Shown: positions 43,487 through 51,363 of the stretch, in pieces
How positions within the stretch are numbered: position 1 is the stretch's first letter
Layout of the letters: the number at the start of each line of letters is the position of its first letter
Assembly: GCF_900099765.1 (NCBI RefSeq)
Contig: NZ_FNDX01000004.1
Span: forward strand, 124,001 to 188,000
Length of the DNA stretch: 64,000 nt
Source: Paenibacillus typhae
Lineage (GTDB): Bacteria; Bacillota; Bacilli; Paenibacillales; Paenibacillaceae
Direction: 5' to 3'
The notes under the pieces: generated by a model
What the model was told of the DNA's origin: nothing
Databases searched by the model: none
What the model saw: only the letters and a program-made list of their open reading frames with translations
Position numbers and translations under genes: made by a program

Positions 43487-44461
43487 TTAATTCTCTACTT
43501 TCAGTGTTTTCATATAGAAAAAGGTGAATATCAGAGTCAAAATCGTAATGCAGTAGCTGATGGCGGCTCCATAGCCGAGGTCGAAGTTGCGGAATGCCTG
43601 TTCATAGGCGAATACGTTAAGGGTCATGGTGCTGTCCTGCGGCCCGCCTTTGGTAAGCAGCCAGATCAGGTCGAACACCCGTAAGGTCCACATCGTCTCA
43701 ATGACGAGCAGAACCATGATGACAGGTTTGATATGAGGCAAAATGATATGATAGAAAGCGGTTATCGGGCCGCCGCCGTCCACTTTGGACGCTTCGTGCA
43801 GCTCTCTGGGGATGGATTGCATGGCTGCCAGCAGCAGCAAGGCCACATAGGGGACACTTTTCCATATGTCCGCGAATAACACTGCCGACATGGCCGTATG
43901 TACGTTGACCAGCCACATCTGATATTCATCAATAAAGCCAAGTCTCAGCAGGATCTCGTTAAAGATGCCGTAATCTCCGCTGTACATCCATTGCCACATC
44001 AGGGAATTGACTACATTGGAGAGCGCCCAGGGAATCAGGAAGATCCGTTTGAAAAAACCTGCCCCCCATACCCCGAAATATATGGTCAGTGAAATGCCGA
44101 AGGCGATTGCCAGCGTAGCTACGACCTTGGTGACAGTGAAAAATACTGTGTTGGAGAGCACATCCGGAAAACGGGCGTCACGCAGAAGCTGCATGTAATT
44201 GCTGAGTCCGACAAACTCATAGGTCATGCTGCCTTGAGTAAAAGCGACCTTGCTGAAGGAGATGAACAGCGCGTACAGCATCGGCACAATTACTGTTAAC
44301 AAAATAAGTGTCAGCGTAGGCAGTAAATACAGATAGGCTGTAGAAGCATCACTCAGACGATCCAGCCTGTCCAGCAGCCCGCCTTTCCGCAGCCCTCCAT
44401 CCTTCTTCTCCTGTTCCCGGCCTCGTCCAAAAATCATCAGAAAACGGTTTGCCTTCTCCAT
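43487..44461 (-). CDS. CUT1-type ABC transporter permease (MalF-like)
   Basis: A 324-residue permease with a 30-residue cytoplasmic N-terminus, six helices and EAA loop ELHEASKVDGGGPITAFYHIILPHI (about 225-249). AAGGAGG precedes the ATG. First structural gene after the IclR regulator, 45 bases on, in the same direction. Confidence 0.92.
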   Translation of the reverse strand: MEKANRFLMIFGRGREQEKKDGGLRKGGLLDRLDRLSDASTAYLYLLPTLTLILLTVIVPMLYALFISFSKVAFTQGSMTYEFVGLSNYMQLLRDARFPDVLSNTVFFTVTKVVATLAIAFGISLTIYFGVWGAGFFKRIFLIPWALSNVVNSLMWQWMYSGDYGIFNEILLRLGFIDEYQMWLVNVHTAMSAVLFADIWKSVPYVALLLLAAMQSIPRELHEASKVDGGGPITAFYHIILPHIKPVIMVLLVIETMWTLRVFDLIWLLTKGGPQDSTMTLNVFAYEQAFRNFDLGYGAAISYCITILTLIFTFFYMKTLKVEN

Positions 44462-44506
44462 ATGTCCTCCTTCCTGCTGCAGCCCCTGTATCCTCCGGGA
44501 GCAGTT

Positions 44507-45313
44507 CTAAACTTCCGCGATCCGGGCCTCATAAACCCACTTGGAGCCTAATTTCAAGGAAATCGTCTGGGCAGCCTGTCTGCAGCATTCATGACATTTC
44601 TCCATCTTGTCCTCCATCCGGAACTGGGGGCCAAGCACGGATATCGAGGCCACAACCTGGTTCTCATGATTTCTTACAGGAAAGGCAATGCCTACCGAGC
44701 CCATATCCACTTCCTGAAAAGTCCAGCTGTAGTCCTGCTTGCGGATTTGGGCGAGGGCTTCGCGGAGGGTATCCGGGTCGGTCTCCGTGAAAGGGGAAAA
44801 TGCATGGAGGCCGGCGGCAATGATCTCCTCCTGCTCCTGTTCCTGTAAAAAGGCCATCAGCAGCTTGGTCGGGGCTCCGCCGTAGAGCGGCACTCTCTTT
44901 CCGAGCTGGGAGGTTGATTTGATCGACTCGTGGCTCTCGAATTTCTCAATACATACCCCGGAGTGTCCGTCCACCACCGTCAATAACACGGTTTCCCCGG
45001 TTTGTTCGGCCAGCGTTTTCAGCTCCGGCTTGGACAAGGTCCGAAGGTTCATACCGCGGGCCACCACCATACCCAGCTCGAACAGCTTCAGGCCTAGGGA
45101 ATATTTTTTGTTCACCGGATTCTGGGTAACATATCCGCGCTCCTCCAGAGTGGAGAGCATGCGGTGAACCACACTTTTATAACAGTCCAGCTCTTCGCTC
45201 AGTTCTGTTACTCCCCATTCCGGCTTGGCATCAGTAAAGCATTCGAGCAGCAACAGCATCCGGTGCGCTGTCTCCAGCTTGGGCTTCGTTTTTGGCTTGG
45301 ATTCTGATTCCAT
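44507..45313 (-). CDS. IclR family transcriptional regulator
   Basis: A 268-residue regulator. The N-terminal winged helix is LECFTDAKPEWGVTELSEEL and VVHRMLSTLEERGYV; the C-terminal effector domain has RGMNLRTLSKPELKTLAEQTGETVLLTV and VGIAFPVRN. IclR proteins sense small catabolites. It heads the nucleoside operon and probably controls it. Start 45313 (MESESKP) follows GGAGAGG; the frame to 45331 lacks support. An imperfect TGTTC/GAACA repeat lies just upstream. Confidence 0.9.
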   Translation of the reverse strand: MESESKPKTKPKLETAHRMLLLLECFTDAKPEWGVTELSEELDCYKSVVHRMLSTLEERGYVTQNPVNKKYSLGLKLFELGMVVARGMNLRTLSKPELKTLAEQTGETVLLTVVDGHSGVCIEKFESHESIKSTSQLGKRVPLYGGAPTKLLMAFLQEQEQEEIIAAGLHAFSPFTETDPDTLREALAQIRKQDYSWTFQEVDMGSVGIAFPVRNHENQVVASISVLGPQFRMEDKMEKCHECCRQAAQTISLKLGSKWVYEARIAEV

Positions 45314-45765
45314 CTGCAACCACCTCTCCATCGTTTAATTGTTCTGATTTTCGGAACATCGTTCTTTTTTGTGATCAAAAAAAATGTAAACTAAATCAAG
45401 TGTCACATAATATCACATTTTGTAGTTATTTCGGTTATTTACCGTCCGATTTATTCATAATTATAGCAAGGAATAAACACTTTGCAAGCTTAAAATTTTA
45501 AATTTCTTAATTTATGTTATTTATAATAACACAAACATAACATATAGTGACTCCAATATCATAGCAGATAGCTTTTCAGCGAAAGGCTAGGAGCAGATAT
45601 TATTCTTTCCCATTTAAGCTTCTTCCCTTTGCTTATCTCAAATACATACAAAATATTTAGACAATAAAAAAAATAAAGAGCAGGCAGGTTAGTGAAACCG
45701 CGCAGTTGCTCTGACGTATGATCATTATTCAATTCCCAACACGGCTCATGCGGAGGTGAACCTGA
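45314..45765. other. A+T-rich divergent region between IclR and the yidC leader
   Basis: No gene accepted. It contains the TGTTC/GAACA repeat, direct repeats TCACATAATATCACAT near 45404, and the palindrome GTTATT-TAT-AATAAC at 45516-45530 with an embedded TATAAT (45522-45527). Both transcription units must start here. Confidence 0.55.
45341..45359. promoter_or_regulatory. Inverted repeat upstream of the IclR gene
   Basis: TGTTC and GAACA, 9 bases apart, 28 bases upstream of the IclR start. A possible autoregulatory site. Confidence 0.35.
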
Positions 45766-46014
45766 CTGGAGCATTTTTATGACTTGGTTCAACTGGCATT
45801 CTCAATCGCACTCTTCTCTTCCTTAGTTTTACTTCCATTCGCCTGTTTTTCTGCACAGAAGATACACTGGAGTCATGAAACTGCTGCAGCCCGTTCAGCC
45901 TGGTATGCAGCTGTCAGACTGCCTCAGGTAAGCAGTATTCAGCGCTGGATCATACGTATCGCCAGACGAAGAAAAGCACCTGATGAAGACGACAATGGTC
46001 CTTCCCCACATTGA
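45766..46014 (+). CDS. MifM-like regulatory leader peptide upstream of yidC
   Basis: An 82-residue frame (76 if TTG 45784 is the start). Acidic N-terminus, one helix (LVQLAFSIALFSSLVLLPFACF), then a basic stretch, giving N-out/C-in topology. The C-terminus reads SIQRWIIRIARRRKAPDEDD followed by NG. As I recall it, B. subtilis MifM arrests at ITTWIRKVFRMNSPVNDEED followed by AG: I-x-x-W-I, the basic stretch and the acidic tail line up with one residue difference. MifM stalls ribosomes when YidC is scarce and so opens the yidC2 ribosome binding site. Here GGAGGTG (45752-45758) is 8 bases before a CTG at 45766; no ATG fits. Function inferred from motif and position. Confidence 0.7.
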   Translation: MEHFYDLVQLAFSIALFSSLVLLPFACFSAQKIHWSHETAAARSAWYAAVRLPQVSSIQRWIIRIARRRKAPDEDDNGPSPH

Positions 46015-46040
46015 TATCCATTCATTCAATCAGGGAGGAC
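45998..46040 (+). promoter_or_regulatory. Hairpin sequestering the yidC ribosome binding site
   Basis: GTCCTTCCC (45998-46006, last codons of the leader) pairs with GGGAGGAC (46033-46040, the yidC Shine-Dalgarno) over 8 pairs with one bulged U. A ribosome stalled at the acidic codons of the leader would cover the left arm and free the right one, as described for mifM-yidC2. Confidence 0.65.
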
Positions 46041-46044
46041 AGCG

Positions 46045-46887
46045 ATGAAAAAGATTGTATTGCTCCAAAAATGGGCCAAGCCCATTCTCGTCATGCTGAT
46101 TGGAGTTCTCCCGGTCATTGTGCTCAGCGGATGCTCGGCGGCATCCCCATCAGACCCGATTAATGCTGATTCAGCAGGAATATTTAATCACTTTTTGATT
46201 TATCCCTTTTCGGTCATGATCAAATTCTTCGCCGATGCACTTCACGGAAACTACGGATTATCGATCGTGCTGATGACCTTCATCATCAGACTTGCGATCA
46301 TGCCGCTCATGATGAATCAAGCCAGAAAGCAAACGGACATGAAAGAAAAGATGGCCGTCCTGCAGCCGGAATTAGCTGCACTTAACGAGAAGTATAACAA
46401 CGATAGTAGTGCGGATGCCAAAAAACAGCAGCAGGCCGAAATGCTGCAGCTGTACCAGAAGCATCAATTTAACCCCCTGAACCTGGGGTGTTTACCGATG
46501 CTCCTTCAATGGCCGATTACGCTTGCATTTTATTACGCCATCCGCCGCACTCCGGAGATTGCAGCTCACGATTTTCTGTGGTTTAGCCTGGGGCAACCAG
46601 ATCTGATTTTGCCGCTTGTTGCCGCTGCGGTGTACTACGTTCAGTTCCGCGTGTCCCAATCCGCTTCAGCGCAGATTCAGCAAAATCAAAATAAACAAAT
46701 GGCATTCCTCGGATTGTTGTCACCGGTGATGATGGGCATATTTTCCTTTCAGATGCCCGCTGCGTTACCGCTATATTGGGCCGTTGGCGGCATGTTCATT
46801 ATCGTGCAAACGATCATACTGAATAAAATGTATGCTAAGCCAAATGCAGCAAGTAAAAACCGGCCTGCCGGTGCAGAAGATTTATAG
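46045..46887 (+). CDS. yidC: YidC/Oxa1 membrane protein insertase
   Basis: A 280-residue lipoprotein insertase: signal helix with lipobox VLSGC, then five helices. The conserved hydrophilic-groove Arg is in VLMTFIIRLAIMPLMM, followed by the cytoplasmic hairpin QARKQTDMKEKMAVLQPELAAL, and FNPLNLGCLPMLLQWPITLAFYYAI. It inserts membrane proteins with or without SecYEG. It is preceded by the arrest-peptide-like leader, so this is probably the inducible paralogue (YidC2 role) rather than the constitutive SpoIIIJ. GGGAGGA precedes the ATG. Terminator follows. Confidence 0.93.
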   Translation: MKKIVLLQKWAKPILVMLIGVLPVIVLSGCSAASPSDPINADSAGIFNHFLIYPFSVMIKFFADALHGNYGLSIVLMTFIIRLAIMPLMMNQARKQTDMKEKMAVLQPELAALNEKYNNDSSADAKKQQQAEMLQLYQKHQFNPLNLGCLPMLLQWPITLAFYYAIRRTPEIAAHDFLWFSLGQPDLILPLVAAAVYYVQFRVSQSASAQIQQNQNKQMAFLGLLSPVMMGIFSFQMPAALPLYWAVGGMFIIVQTIILNKMYAKPNAASKNRPAGAEDL

Positions 46888-46910
46888 AATTGAATTACTG
46901 CCGGCAGATT

Positions 46911-46964
46911 AAAACCTCTCTTGGAAGCGAACGTGAGTTAACCGCTTCTTAAGAGAGGTTTTTT
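46911..46964 (+). terminator. Terminator of yidC
   Basis: AAAACCTCTCTT and AAGAGAGGTTTT form a 12-pair outer stem with inner AGCG/CGCT, then T run. Confidence 0.85.
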
Positions 46965-46970
46965 AAATTT

Positions 46971-46993
46971 TATAGTTGACCAGGTCAACTATA
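46971..46993. promoter_or_regulatory. Orphan perfect palindrome with GTTGAC half-sites
   Basis: TATAGTTGAC-CAG-GTCAACTATA, 10-base perfect arms. It lies between convergent genes, directly after the yidC terminator, so it is not at an evident promoter. The half-site GTTGAC equals that of the MarR operators at 52.4 kb. Confidence 0.5.
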
Positions 46994-47046
46994 TTTCATA
47001 TTCCTGTCCCTGGCAGCCGCTGCTTTGCATTCAAGGCCCACCTGTA

Positions 47047-47439
47047 TTACTCAGTGCTGTACTTTATTTCATAGCTGCCCTTGGCACCTTTCCCCGTGAT
47101 TTCAAATTTATACTTTCCATCCTTGTCTACTTCAATCTCCTCGCTTCCAGACTCGCCCGTGCCCAGTTCCTTGACCAGCTGGCCATCGGGATCGTACAGC
47201 TTTATCGTCAGCTCCCCTTTTTCCACCTTGGACCGGTAGTCCACAACAAGGGTGTCCCCGCTCTTCAGCTTAACCTTCTTCTCATCTGTACCGGTGAACA
47301 GCCTATATGAAGCTTTCACTTTAGAACCGAAATCCGAACCCACGTACATTATTTTTTTATCACAGGCGGCCAGCAGCATTGCAATCACCAGCACCAGCAT
47401 TCCCGTTACAATCCATTTCTTGTTCATCTCTTTTGACAC
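47047..47439 (-). CDS. Small lipoprotein of the SigY-like operon
   Basis: A 130-residue secreted lipoprotein: KKWIVTGMLVLVIAMLLAAC ends in a lipobox. The mature part (GSDFGSKVKASYRLFTG, then SGDTLVVDYRSKVEKGEL, then YDPDGQLVKEL and KYKFEITGKGAKGSYEIKY) looks like a single beta-sandwich. Not recognised by name. The GTG at 47439 is 4 bases beyond the previous stop; ATG 47427 is an equally possible start. Last gene of the ECF sigma operon. Confidence 0.75.
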   Translation of the reverse strand: MSKEMNKKWIVTGMLVLVIAMLLAACDKKIMYVGSDFGSKVKASYRLFTGTDEKKVKLKSGDTLVVDYRSKVEKGELTIKLYDPDGQLVKELGTGESGSEEIEVDKDGKYKFEITGKGAKGSYEIKYSTE

Positions 47440-47443
47440 TTCC

Positions 47444-47827
47444 TTATGGGTGAATTAAGTTGCCGCAATGAGGACACTGCACAGGCTTTGTTCCCGGATC
47501 AGCCGCTGCAGGAATATGCTGCCGCCTGCGGGCAAACAGATAAAGCAGCAGTCCGATAAAATTGGGAATATAGATGACGGCAAGCATCCACAGCCAGGGA
47601 TTCATTTTTCTCCTGCAGGCATCCTTATAAATGAACACGGCGATCAATACATTCAATGCTATATATAGCAGCGTCAGACCTGCAATCACAAAAATCCATC
47701 CATCGCCGTCTCCAAAAACTTCATACATAGAAGGAGCCATTACAATGAAAAAAGCGATAAATCCCAATACAACAACTGTCGTCAGCACCCAAAAAATCCA
47801 CTTTTCCAGCTCTATCCGGTTTTTCAT
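47444..47827 (-). CDS. PLDc_N-type membrane protein with C-terminal zinc ribbon
   Basis: A 127-residue protein with three helices. The segment IYKDACRRKMNPWLWMLAVI and IGLLLYLFARR is the PLDc_N (YxlE-like) signature, and the last residues PVQCPHCGNLIHP look like half a zinc ribbon. In B. subtilis YxlE lies in the sigY operon and dampens SigY activity. Here it is third after a SigY-like sigma gene, so a similar negative role is inferred. Confidence 0.75.
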   Translation of the reverse strand: MKNRIELEKWIFWVLTTVVVLGFIAFFIVMAPSMYEVFGDGDGWIFVIAGLTLLYIALNVLIAVFIYKDACRRKMNPWLWMLAVIYIPNFIGLLLYLFARRRQHIPAAADPGTKPVQCPHCGNLIHP

Positions 47828-47863
47828 AGTACTCCTTTCCCGAAATGGTATCGTTCCTTTAAT

Positions 47864-48172
47864 TTAATTAGCCGATGTCTCCAAAGAATTTGCGGTTAGG
47901 TTATAAACCAGAAGCGCTACGGCAATGGCTTGAAACAGTGCAAAGACAAGCAGTATCCCTATTTTCCAGAGCAACAAGAGCGGGCCGGCCAGCAGAATAA
48001 ACGCAAAAGTCAGTGCTACAATGATATTCAGAGCAGTTGCGCATATCAGTAAGCCGATAGGCTGACTCTCACCCAGCTTCCGCAGTGTGCCGGCGGTTAA
48101 ATGAGGCGGTGCGGCCACAGGTGCGTTGAAGTATTCTTTTAACAGCTGTTCATTTTCCATTGGCTCATTCAT
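47864..48172 (-). CDS. YxlC-like anti-sigma factor
   Basis: A 102-residue protein with a soluble N-terminal 40 residues (ENEQLLKEYFNAPVAAPPHLT) and two helices (LLICATALNIIVALTFAFILL, LLWKIGILLVFALFQAIAVALLVY). Its start lies within the sigma gene (8-base overlap), the usual arrangement for cognate anti-sigma factors. Size, topology and position match YxlC. No zinc-binding anti-sigma motif is visible. Confidence 0.7.
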   Translation of the reverse strand: MNEPMENEQLLKEYFNAPVAAPPHLTAGTLRKLGESQPIGLLICATALNIIVALTFAFILLAGPLLLLWKIGILLVFALFQAIAVALLVYNLTANSLETSAN

Positions 48173-48731
48173 TCCCTCGCTCCCCCATTGCTGCTTTAAG
48201 CAGCTTTTTTCCCTGATTCAGTCTGGATTTTACCGTCCCCAGCGGAACATCCAGCACCTCTCCGATACTTTCATAGCTGAATTCTTCATAATAAAACAAA
48301 ATCAATGGGGCAAGATAACGCTTGGGCAGTGTTCGCAGACATTGCTCCAGGTTAAGAACCTCTTCTTTTTTCATCAAAAAGTCTTCTGTTAACGGTGCAG
48401 CATCCCTGGTTTCCTTAAACCTGCTGCTTTCGTCGGTCCAGGCCAGCGTCAGGCGCTCACGCAGCTTTTTCCATTTTCGGTACCGGTCTTTATGTATATT
48501 CAGGGTCACCTGGAACAGCCAGGCTTTAAACGGCCGCTCCGGATCATACTTCTCCAGCTTACGGAGTACACGCACCCACACCTCCTGAAACAAATCTTCT
48601 GCCTCCTGCTTTTCCAGGGAAAGATGATAGCAAAACCGGAATAAACTATCCCTGTACCTGTTGATCAGATGCTCAAGAGCCTCCTGCCGACCGGATCTAT
48701 AGCTTTCAATAAGCTGTCTGTCGCTAATCAT
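48165..48731 (-). CDS. sigY: ECF RNA polymerase sigma factor, SigY-like
   Basis: A 188-residue ECF sigma. Region 2: FRFCYHLSLEKQEAEDLFQEVWVRVLRKL and FKAWLFQVTLNIHKDRYRKWKK; region 4: LPKRYLAPLILFYYEEFSYESIGEVLDVPLGTVKSRLNQGKKLLK. GGAGGGAGAGA precedes the ATG. The order sigma, YxlC-like, PLDc_N protein fits the sigY operon of Bacillus, though the ABC genes yxlFG are not here. An ECF promoter directly upstream suggests autoregulation. Confidence 0.85.
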   Translation of the reverse strand: MISDRQLIESYRSGRQEALEHLINRYRDSLFRFCYHLSLEKQEAEDLFQEVWVRVLRKLEKYDPERPFKAWLFQVTLNIHKDRYRKWKKLRERLTLAWTDESSRFKETRDAAPLTEDFLMKKEEVLNLEQCLRTLPKRYLAPLILFYYEEFSYESIGEVLDVPLGTVKSRLNQGKKLLKAAMGERGNE

Positions 48732-48761
48732 TCTCTCCCTCCGTCTGCTCTGTCATCTTAC

Positions 48762-48789
48762 ATTACGAATGATACGGAGACTTTGTTCG
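48762..48789 (-). promoter_or_regulatory. ECF-type autoregulatory promoter of the SigY-like operon
   Basis: On the minus strand CGAACA (48784-48789), 16-base spacer, CGTAAT (48762-48767). GAAC/CGT with 16-17 spacing is the Bacillus ECF consensus. It lies 31 bases upstream of the sigma start codon. Confidence 0.6.
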
Positions 48790-48942
48790 ATATTTCACAA
48801 GAAAATAGGAAGCCGGCCAAATTGTTCAAACATTCTACACAATTATCAGAGCTGCTGCAGGGTAATTTATTATTGGATAACTATGGTTTCCTGTCTGTCC
48901 TCTTATGAAAGATGAACGACTTGTGAAATTCACAACGTGCGC

Positions 48943-48971
48943 TTGACAAATAATAATTTCTAGATGATAAT
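48943..48971 (+). promoter_or_regulatory. Sigma-A promoter of ahpCF
   Basis: TTGACA at 48943-48948, 17-base spacer, GATAAT at 48966-48971. Close to consensus. Confidence 0.8.
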
Positions 48972-48979
48972 TATTATCA
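48965..48979. promoter_or_regulatory. Perfect 7-1-7 Fur-family box over the ahpC -10
   Basis: TGATAAT-T-ATTATCA, equal to the B. subtilis Fur 7-1-7 consensus TGATAATNATTATCA and differing from the PerR box TTATAATNATTATAA at two positions per arm. It covers the -10, so binding would block transcription. Which Fur paralogue binds is not known. Confidence 0.8.
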
Positions 48980-49054
48980 ATAAAGAACTGCTATACAAGG
49001 ATGGCCTACAAGCCCGCTCTTGTGCAGAAAAACAATTTTAGGAGGAAAATAAAA

Positions 49055-49618
49055 ATGTCTCTGATTGGAAAAGAAGTCCTGCCGTTTAAAGCGTCCGCCT
49101 ACCACAATGGAAGTTTCATCGAAGTATCCGAAGCTAATTTAAAAGGTAAATGGAGCGTAGTCTGCTTCTACCCTGCGGATTTCACCTTCGTATGCCCTAC
49201 TGAGCTGGAAGACCTGCAGAACGAATACGAAACGTTGAAGAGCCTGGGTGTTGAAGTGTACTCCGTTTCCACCGATACCCACTTTACACATAAAGCATGG
49301 CACGATAGCTCCGAAGCCATCGGCAAGATCACATACATCATGATTGGCGACCCGTCCCACACCATCTCCCGCAACTTCGACGTTCTGATTGAAGAAGCCG
49401 GTATGGCTGACCGCGGAACCTTCATCATTGACCCTGACGGCGTAATTCAGGCTATCGAAATCAACGCTGACGGCATCGGCCGCGATGCCAGCATTCTCGT
49501 CAACAAGATCAAAGCTGCACAATATGTGCGCAACAACCCAGGTGAAGTATGCCCGGCCAAATGGCAGGAAGGCAGCACAACCCTTAAGCCAAGCCTTGAC
49601 CTCGTAGGCAAAATCTAA
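49055..49618 (+). CDS. ahpC: Alkyl hydroperoxide reductase, peroxiredoxin subunit
   Basis: A 187-residue 2-Cys peroxiredoxin. Peroxidatic Cys47 in [17 protein letters not shown] and resolving Cys166 in [10 protein letters not shown]. It reduces H2O2 and organic peroxides and is recycled by AhpF. ATG 49055 (MSLIGKE) follows TAGGAGGAAAATAAAA; the frame from 49001 is only leader. It lies 14 bases ahead of ahpF. Confidence 0.97.
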   Translation: MSLIGKEVLPFKASAYHNGSFIEVSEANLKGKWSVVCFYPADFTFVCPTELEDLQNEYETLKSLGVEVYSVSTDTHFTHKAWHDSSEAIGKITYIMIGDPSHTISRNFDVLIEEAGMADRGTFIIDPDGVIQAIEINADGIGRDASILVNKIKAAQYVRNNPGEVCPAKWQEGSTTLKPSLDLVGKI

Positions 49619-49632
49619 GGAGCGGATGAATT

Positions 49633-51162
49633 ATGGCGCTTGATGCGGATATCAAAGCACAATTAGCGCAGTATCTTCAGCTCATGGAGGGCGAGGTACT
49701 GCTGAAGGTCAGCGCCGGAGACGACAGCGTTTCGCAAGAAACGCTGTCTCTGGTGAATGAGCTGGCTGAAATGTCGGCCAATATCAAAGTAGAACATACC
49801 ACACTTCCGCGCACGCCAAGCTTCAGCGTTAACCGCCCGGGTGAAGATACCGGCGTTACCTTTGCTGGCGTACCGCTCGGCCACGAATTCACCTCTCTGG
49901 TACTTGCCCTGCTGCAGGTAAGCGGCAGAGCTCCGAAGGCGGAGCAGGCAACCATTGATCAAATCAAGGACCTCAAGGGTGAATACCACTTCGAGACCTA
50001 CATCAGCTTAACCTGCCACAACTGTCCTGATGTGGTGCAGGCGCTTAACCTGATGAGCGTACTTAACAGCGGCGTAACCAGCACAATGATCGACGGTGCC
50101 GCCTTCAAGAGCGAAGTTGAGAGCAAGGATGTTATGGCAGTGCCGTCCGTTTACCTGAACGGCGAGTTCTTTGGCAGCGGCCGGATGACCGCTGAAGAAA
50201 TCCTCGCCAAGCTGGGTACCGGCCCGGATGCTTCCGAATTATCCGACAAGGCACCGTATGATGTGCTGGTTGTCGGCGGTGGTCCTGCCGGCGCGAGTGC
50301 GGCTATCTATGCCGCCCGTAAAGGGATCCGCACCGGTATCGTCGCTGAGCGCTTCGGCGGCCAGGTCATGGAGACGATGGGCATCGAGAACTTCATCGGT
50401 ACGAAGTACACCGAAGGTCCGAAGCTCGCAGCGAGCCTGGAAGAGCATGTGAAGGAATACGAGATCGATGTGATGAAGACCCTGCGCGCCAAGCGCCTGG
50501 AGAAAAAGGAGCTCATCGAAATCGAGCTGGAGAACGGCGCCGTGCTGAAGAGCAAGACGGTCATTCTCTCCACTGGCGCACGCTGGCGCAATGTGGGTGT
50601 TCCCGGCGAAGCCGAGTTCAAGAACAAAGGCGTGGCGTACTGCCCGCACTGTGACGGCCCGCTCTTCGCCGGCAAGCATGTTGCTGTCATCGGCGGCGGC
50701 AACTCCGGTATCGAAGCGGCGATTGACCTGGCGGGTATCGTCAGCCATGTAACCGTTCTGGAATTCATGCCTGAGCTGAAGGCAGACTCTGTGCTTCAAA
50801 AGCGTCTGTACAGCCTGCCTAACGTAACCGTGCATAAGAACGTTCAGACCAAGGAAATTACCGGCACCGACAAGGTGAACGGCATTACTTATATCGAACG
50901 CGACACCGGTACGGAGCAGCATGTCGAGCTGGAAGGTGTGTTCGTCCAGATCGGCCTGGTGCCGAACACCGACTGGCTGGCCGAGACACTGGAACGCACC
51001 CGCTTCGGCGAGATCATCGTCGACAACCATGGCGCAACCAGCATCCCGGGCGTGTTCGCCGCAGGCGACTGCACCAACAGCCCTTTCAAACAGATCATCA
51101 TCTCCATGGGCTCCGGCGCTACCGCCGCCCTGGGAGCATTCGATTATCTGATCCGCAATTAA
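49633..51162 (+). CDS. ahpF: Alkyl hydroperoxide reductase, flavoprotein subunit
   Basis: A 509-residue NADH:AhpC disulfide reductase. The N-terminal double thioredoxin-fold domain has one active CxxC (TCHNCPD, Cys128/131). The flavin domain has [20 protein letters not shown], the second CxxC YCPHCDGP (Cys337/340), NADH fold [12 protein letters not shown] and closing [26 protein letters not shown] precedes the ATG. Terminator follows. Confidence 0.97.
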   Translation: MALDADIKAQLAQYLQLMEGEVLLKVSAGDDSVSQETLSLVNELAEMSANIKVEHTTLPRTPSFSVNRPGEDTGVTFAGVPLGHEFTSLVLALLQVSGRAPKAEQATIDQIKDLKGEYHFETYISLTCHNCPDVVQALNLMSVLNSGVTSTMIDGAAFKSEVESKDVMAVPSVYLNGEFFGSGRMTAEEILAKLGTGPDASELSDKAPYDVLVVGGGPAGASAAIYAARKGIRTGIVAERFGGQVMETMGIENFIGTKYTEGPKLAASLEEHVKEYEIDVMKTLRAKRLEKKELIEIELENGAVLKSKTVILSTGARWRNVGVPGEAEFKNKGVAYCPHCDGPLFAGKHVAVIGGGNSGIEAAIDLAGIVSHVTVLEFMPELKADSVLQKRLYSLPNVTVHKNVQTKEITGTDKVNGITYIERDTGTEQHVELEGVFVQIGLVPNTDWLAETLERTRFGEIIVDNHGATSIPGVFAAGDCTNSPFKQIIISMGSGATAALGAFDYLIRN

Positions 51163-51177
51163 TCCGGCATTATAAAT

Positions 51178-51222
51178 AACCGGTTCAGCTGTCTACCCCC
51201 ATGGGCAGCTGAACCGGTTTTT
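51178..51222 (+). terminator. Terminator of ahpCF
   Basis: AACCGGTTCAGCTG and CAGCTGAACCGGTT form a perfect 14-pair stem followed by TTTTTA. Confidence 0.9.
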
Positions 51223-51363
51223 ATATGTTTAGCCTTTTTGTGGTCTGACATCCTCTCTATATCAAGCCACTCAAAACGCTCTCCTCCCCCTCCGTTGCAT
51301 ACGAATATTATCATAAATACTAGATCGTTTAGATATAGTGAAAGTGATTGAAGTCACTCTAAG

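Larger units (their letters stand above)
48732..49054. other. Divergent region between sigY-like and ahpC genes
   Basis: Holds the ECF promoter (minus) and the sigma-A promoter with Fur-type box (plus). No gene is accepted; frames starting at 49001 are upstream extensions of ahpC. Confidence 0.7.

Noticed and set aside
45559-45792. 77-residue minus-strand frame overlapping the leader region
   Set aside because: No ribosome binding site, no hydrophobic or domain pattern, and it conflicts with the better supported plus-strand leader.
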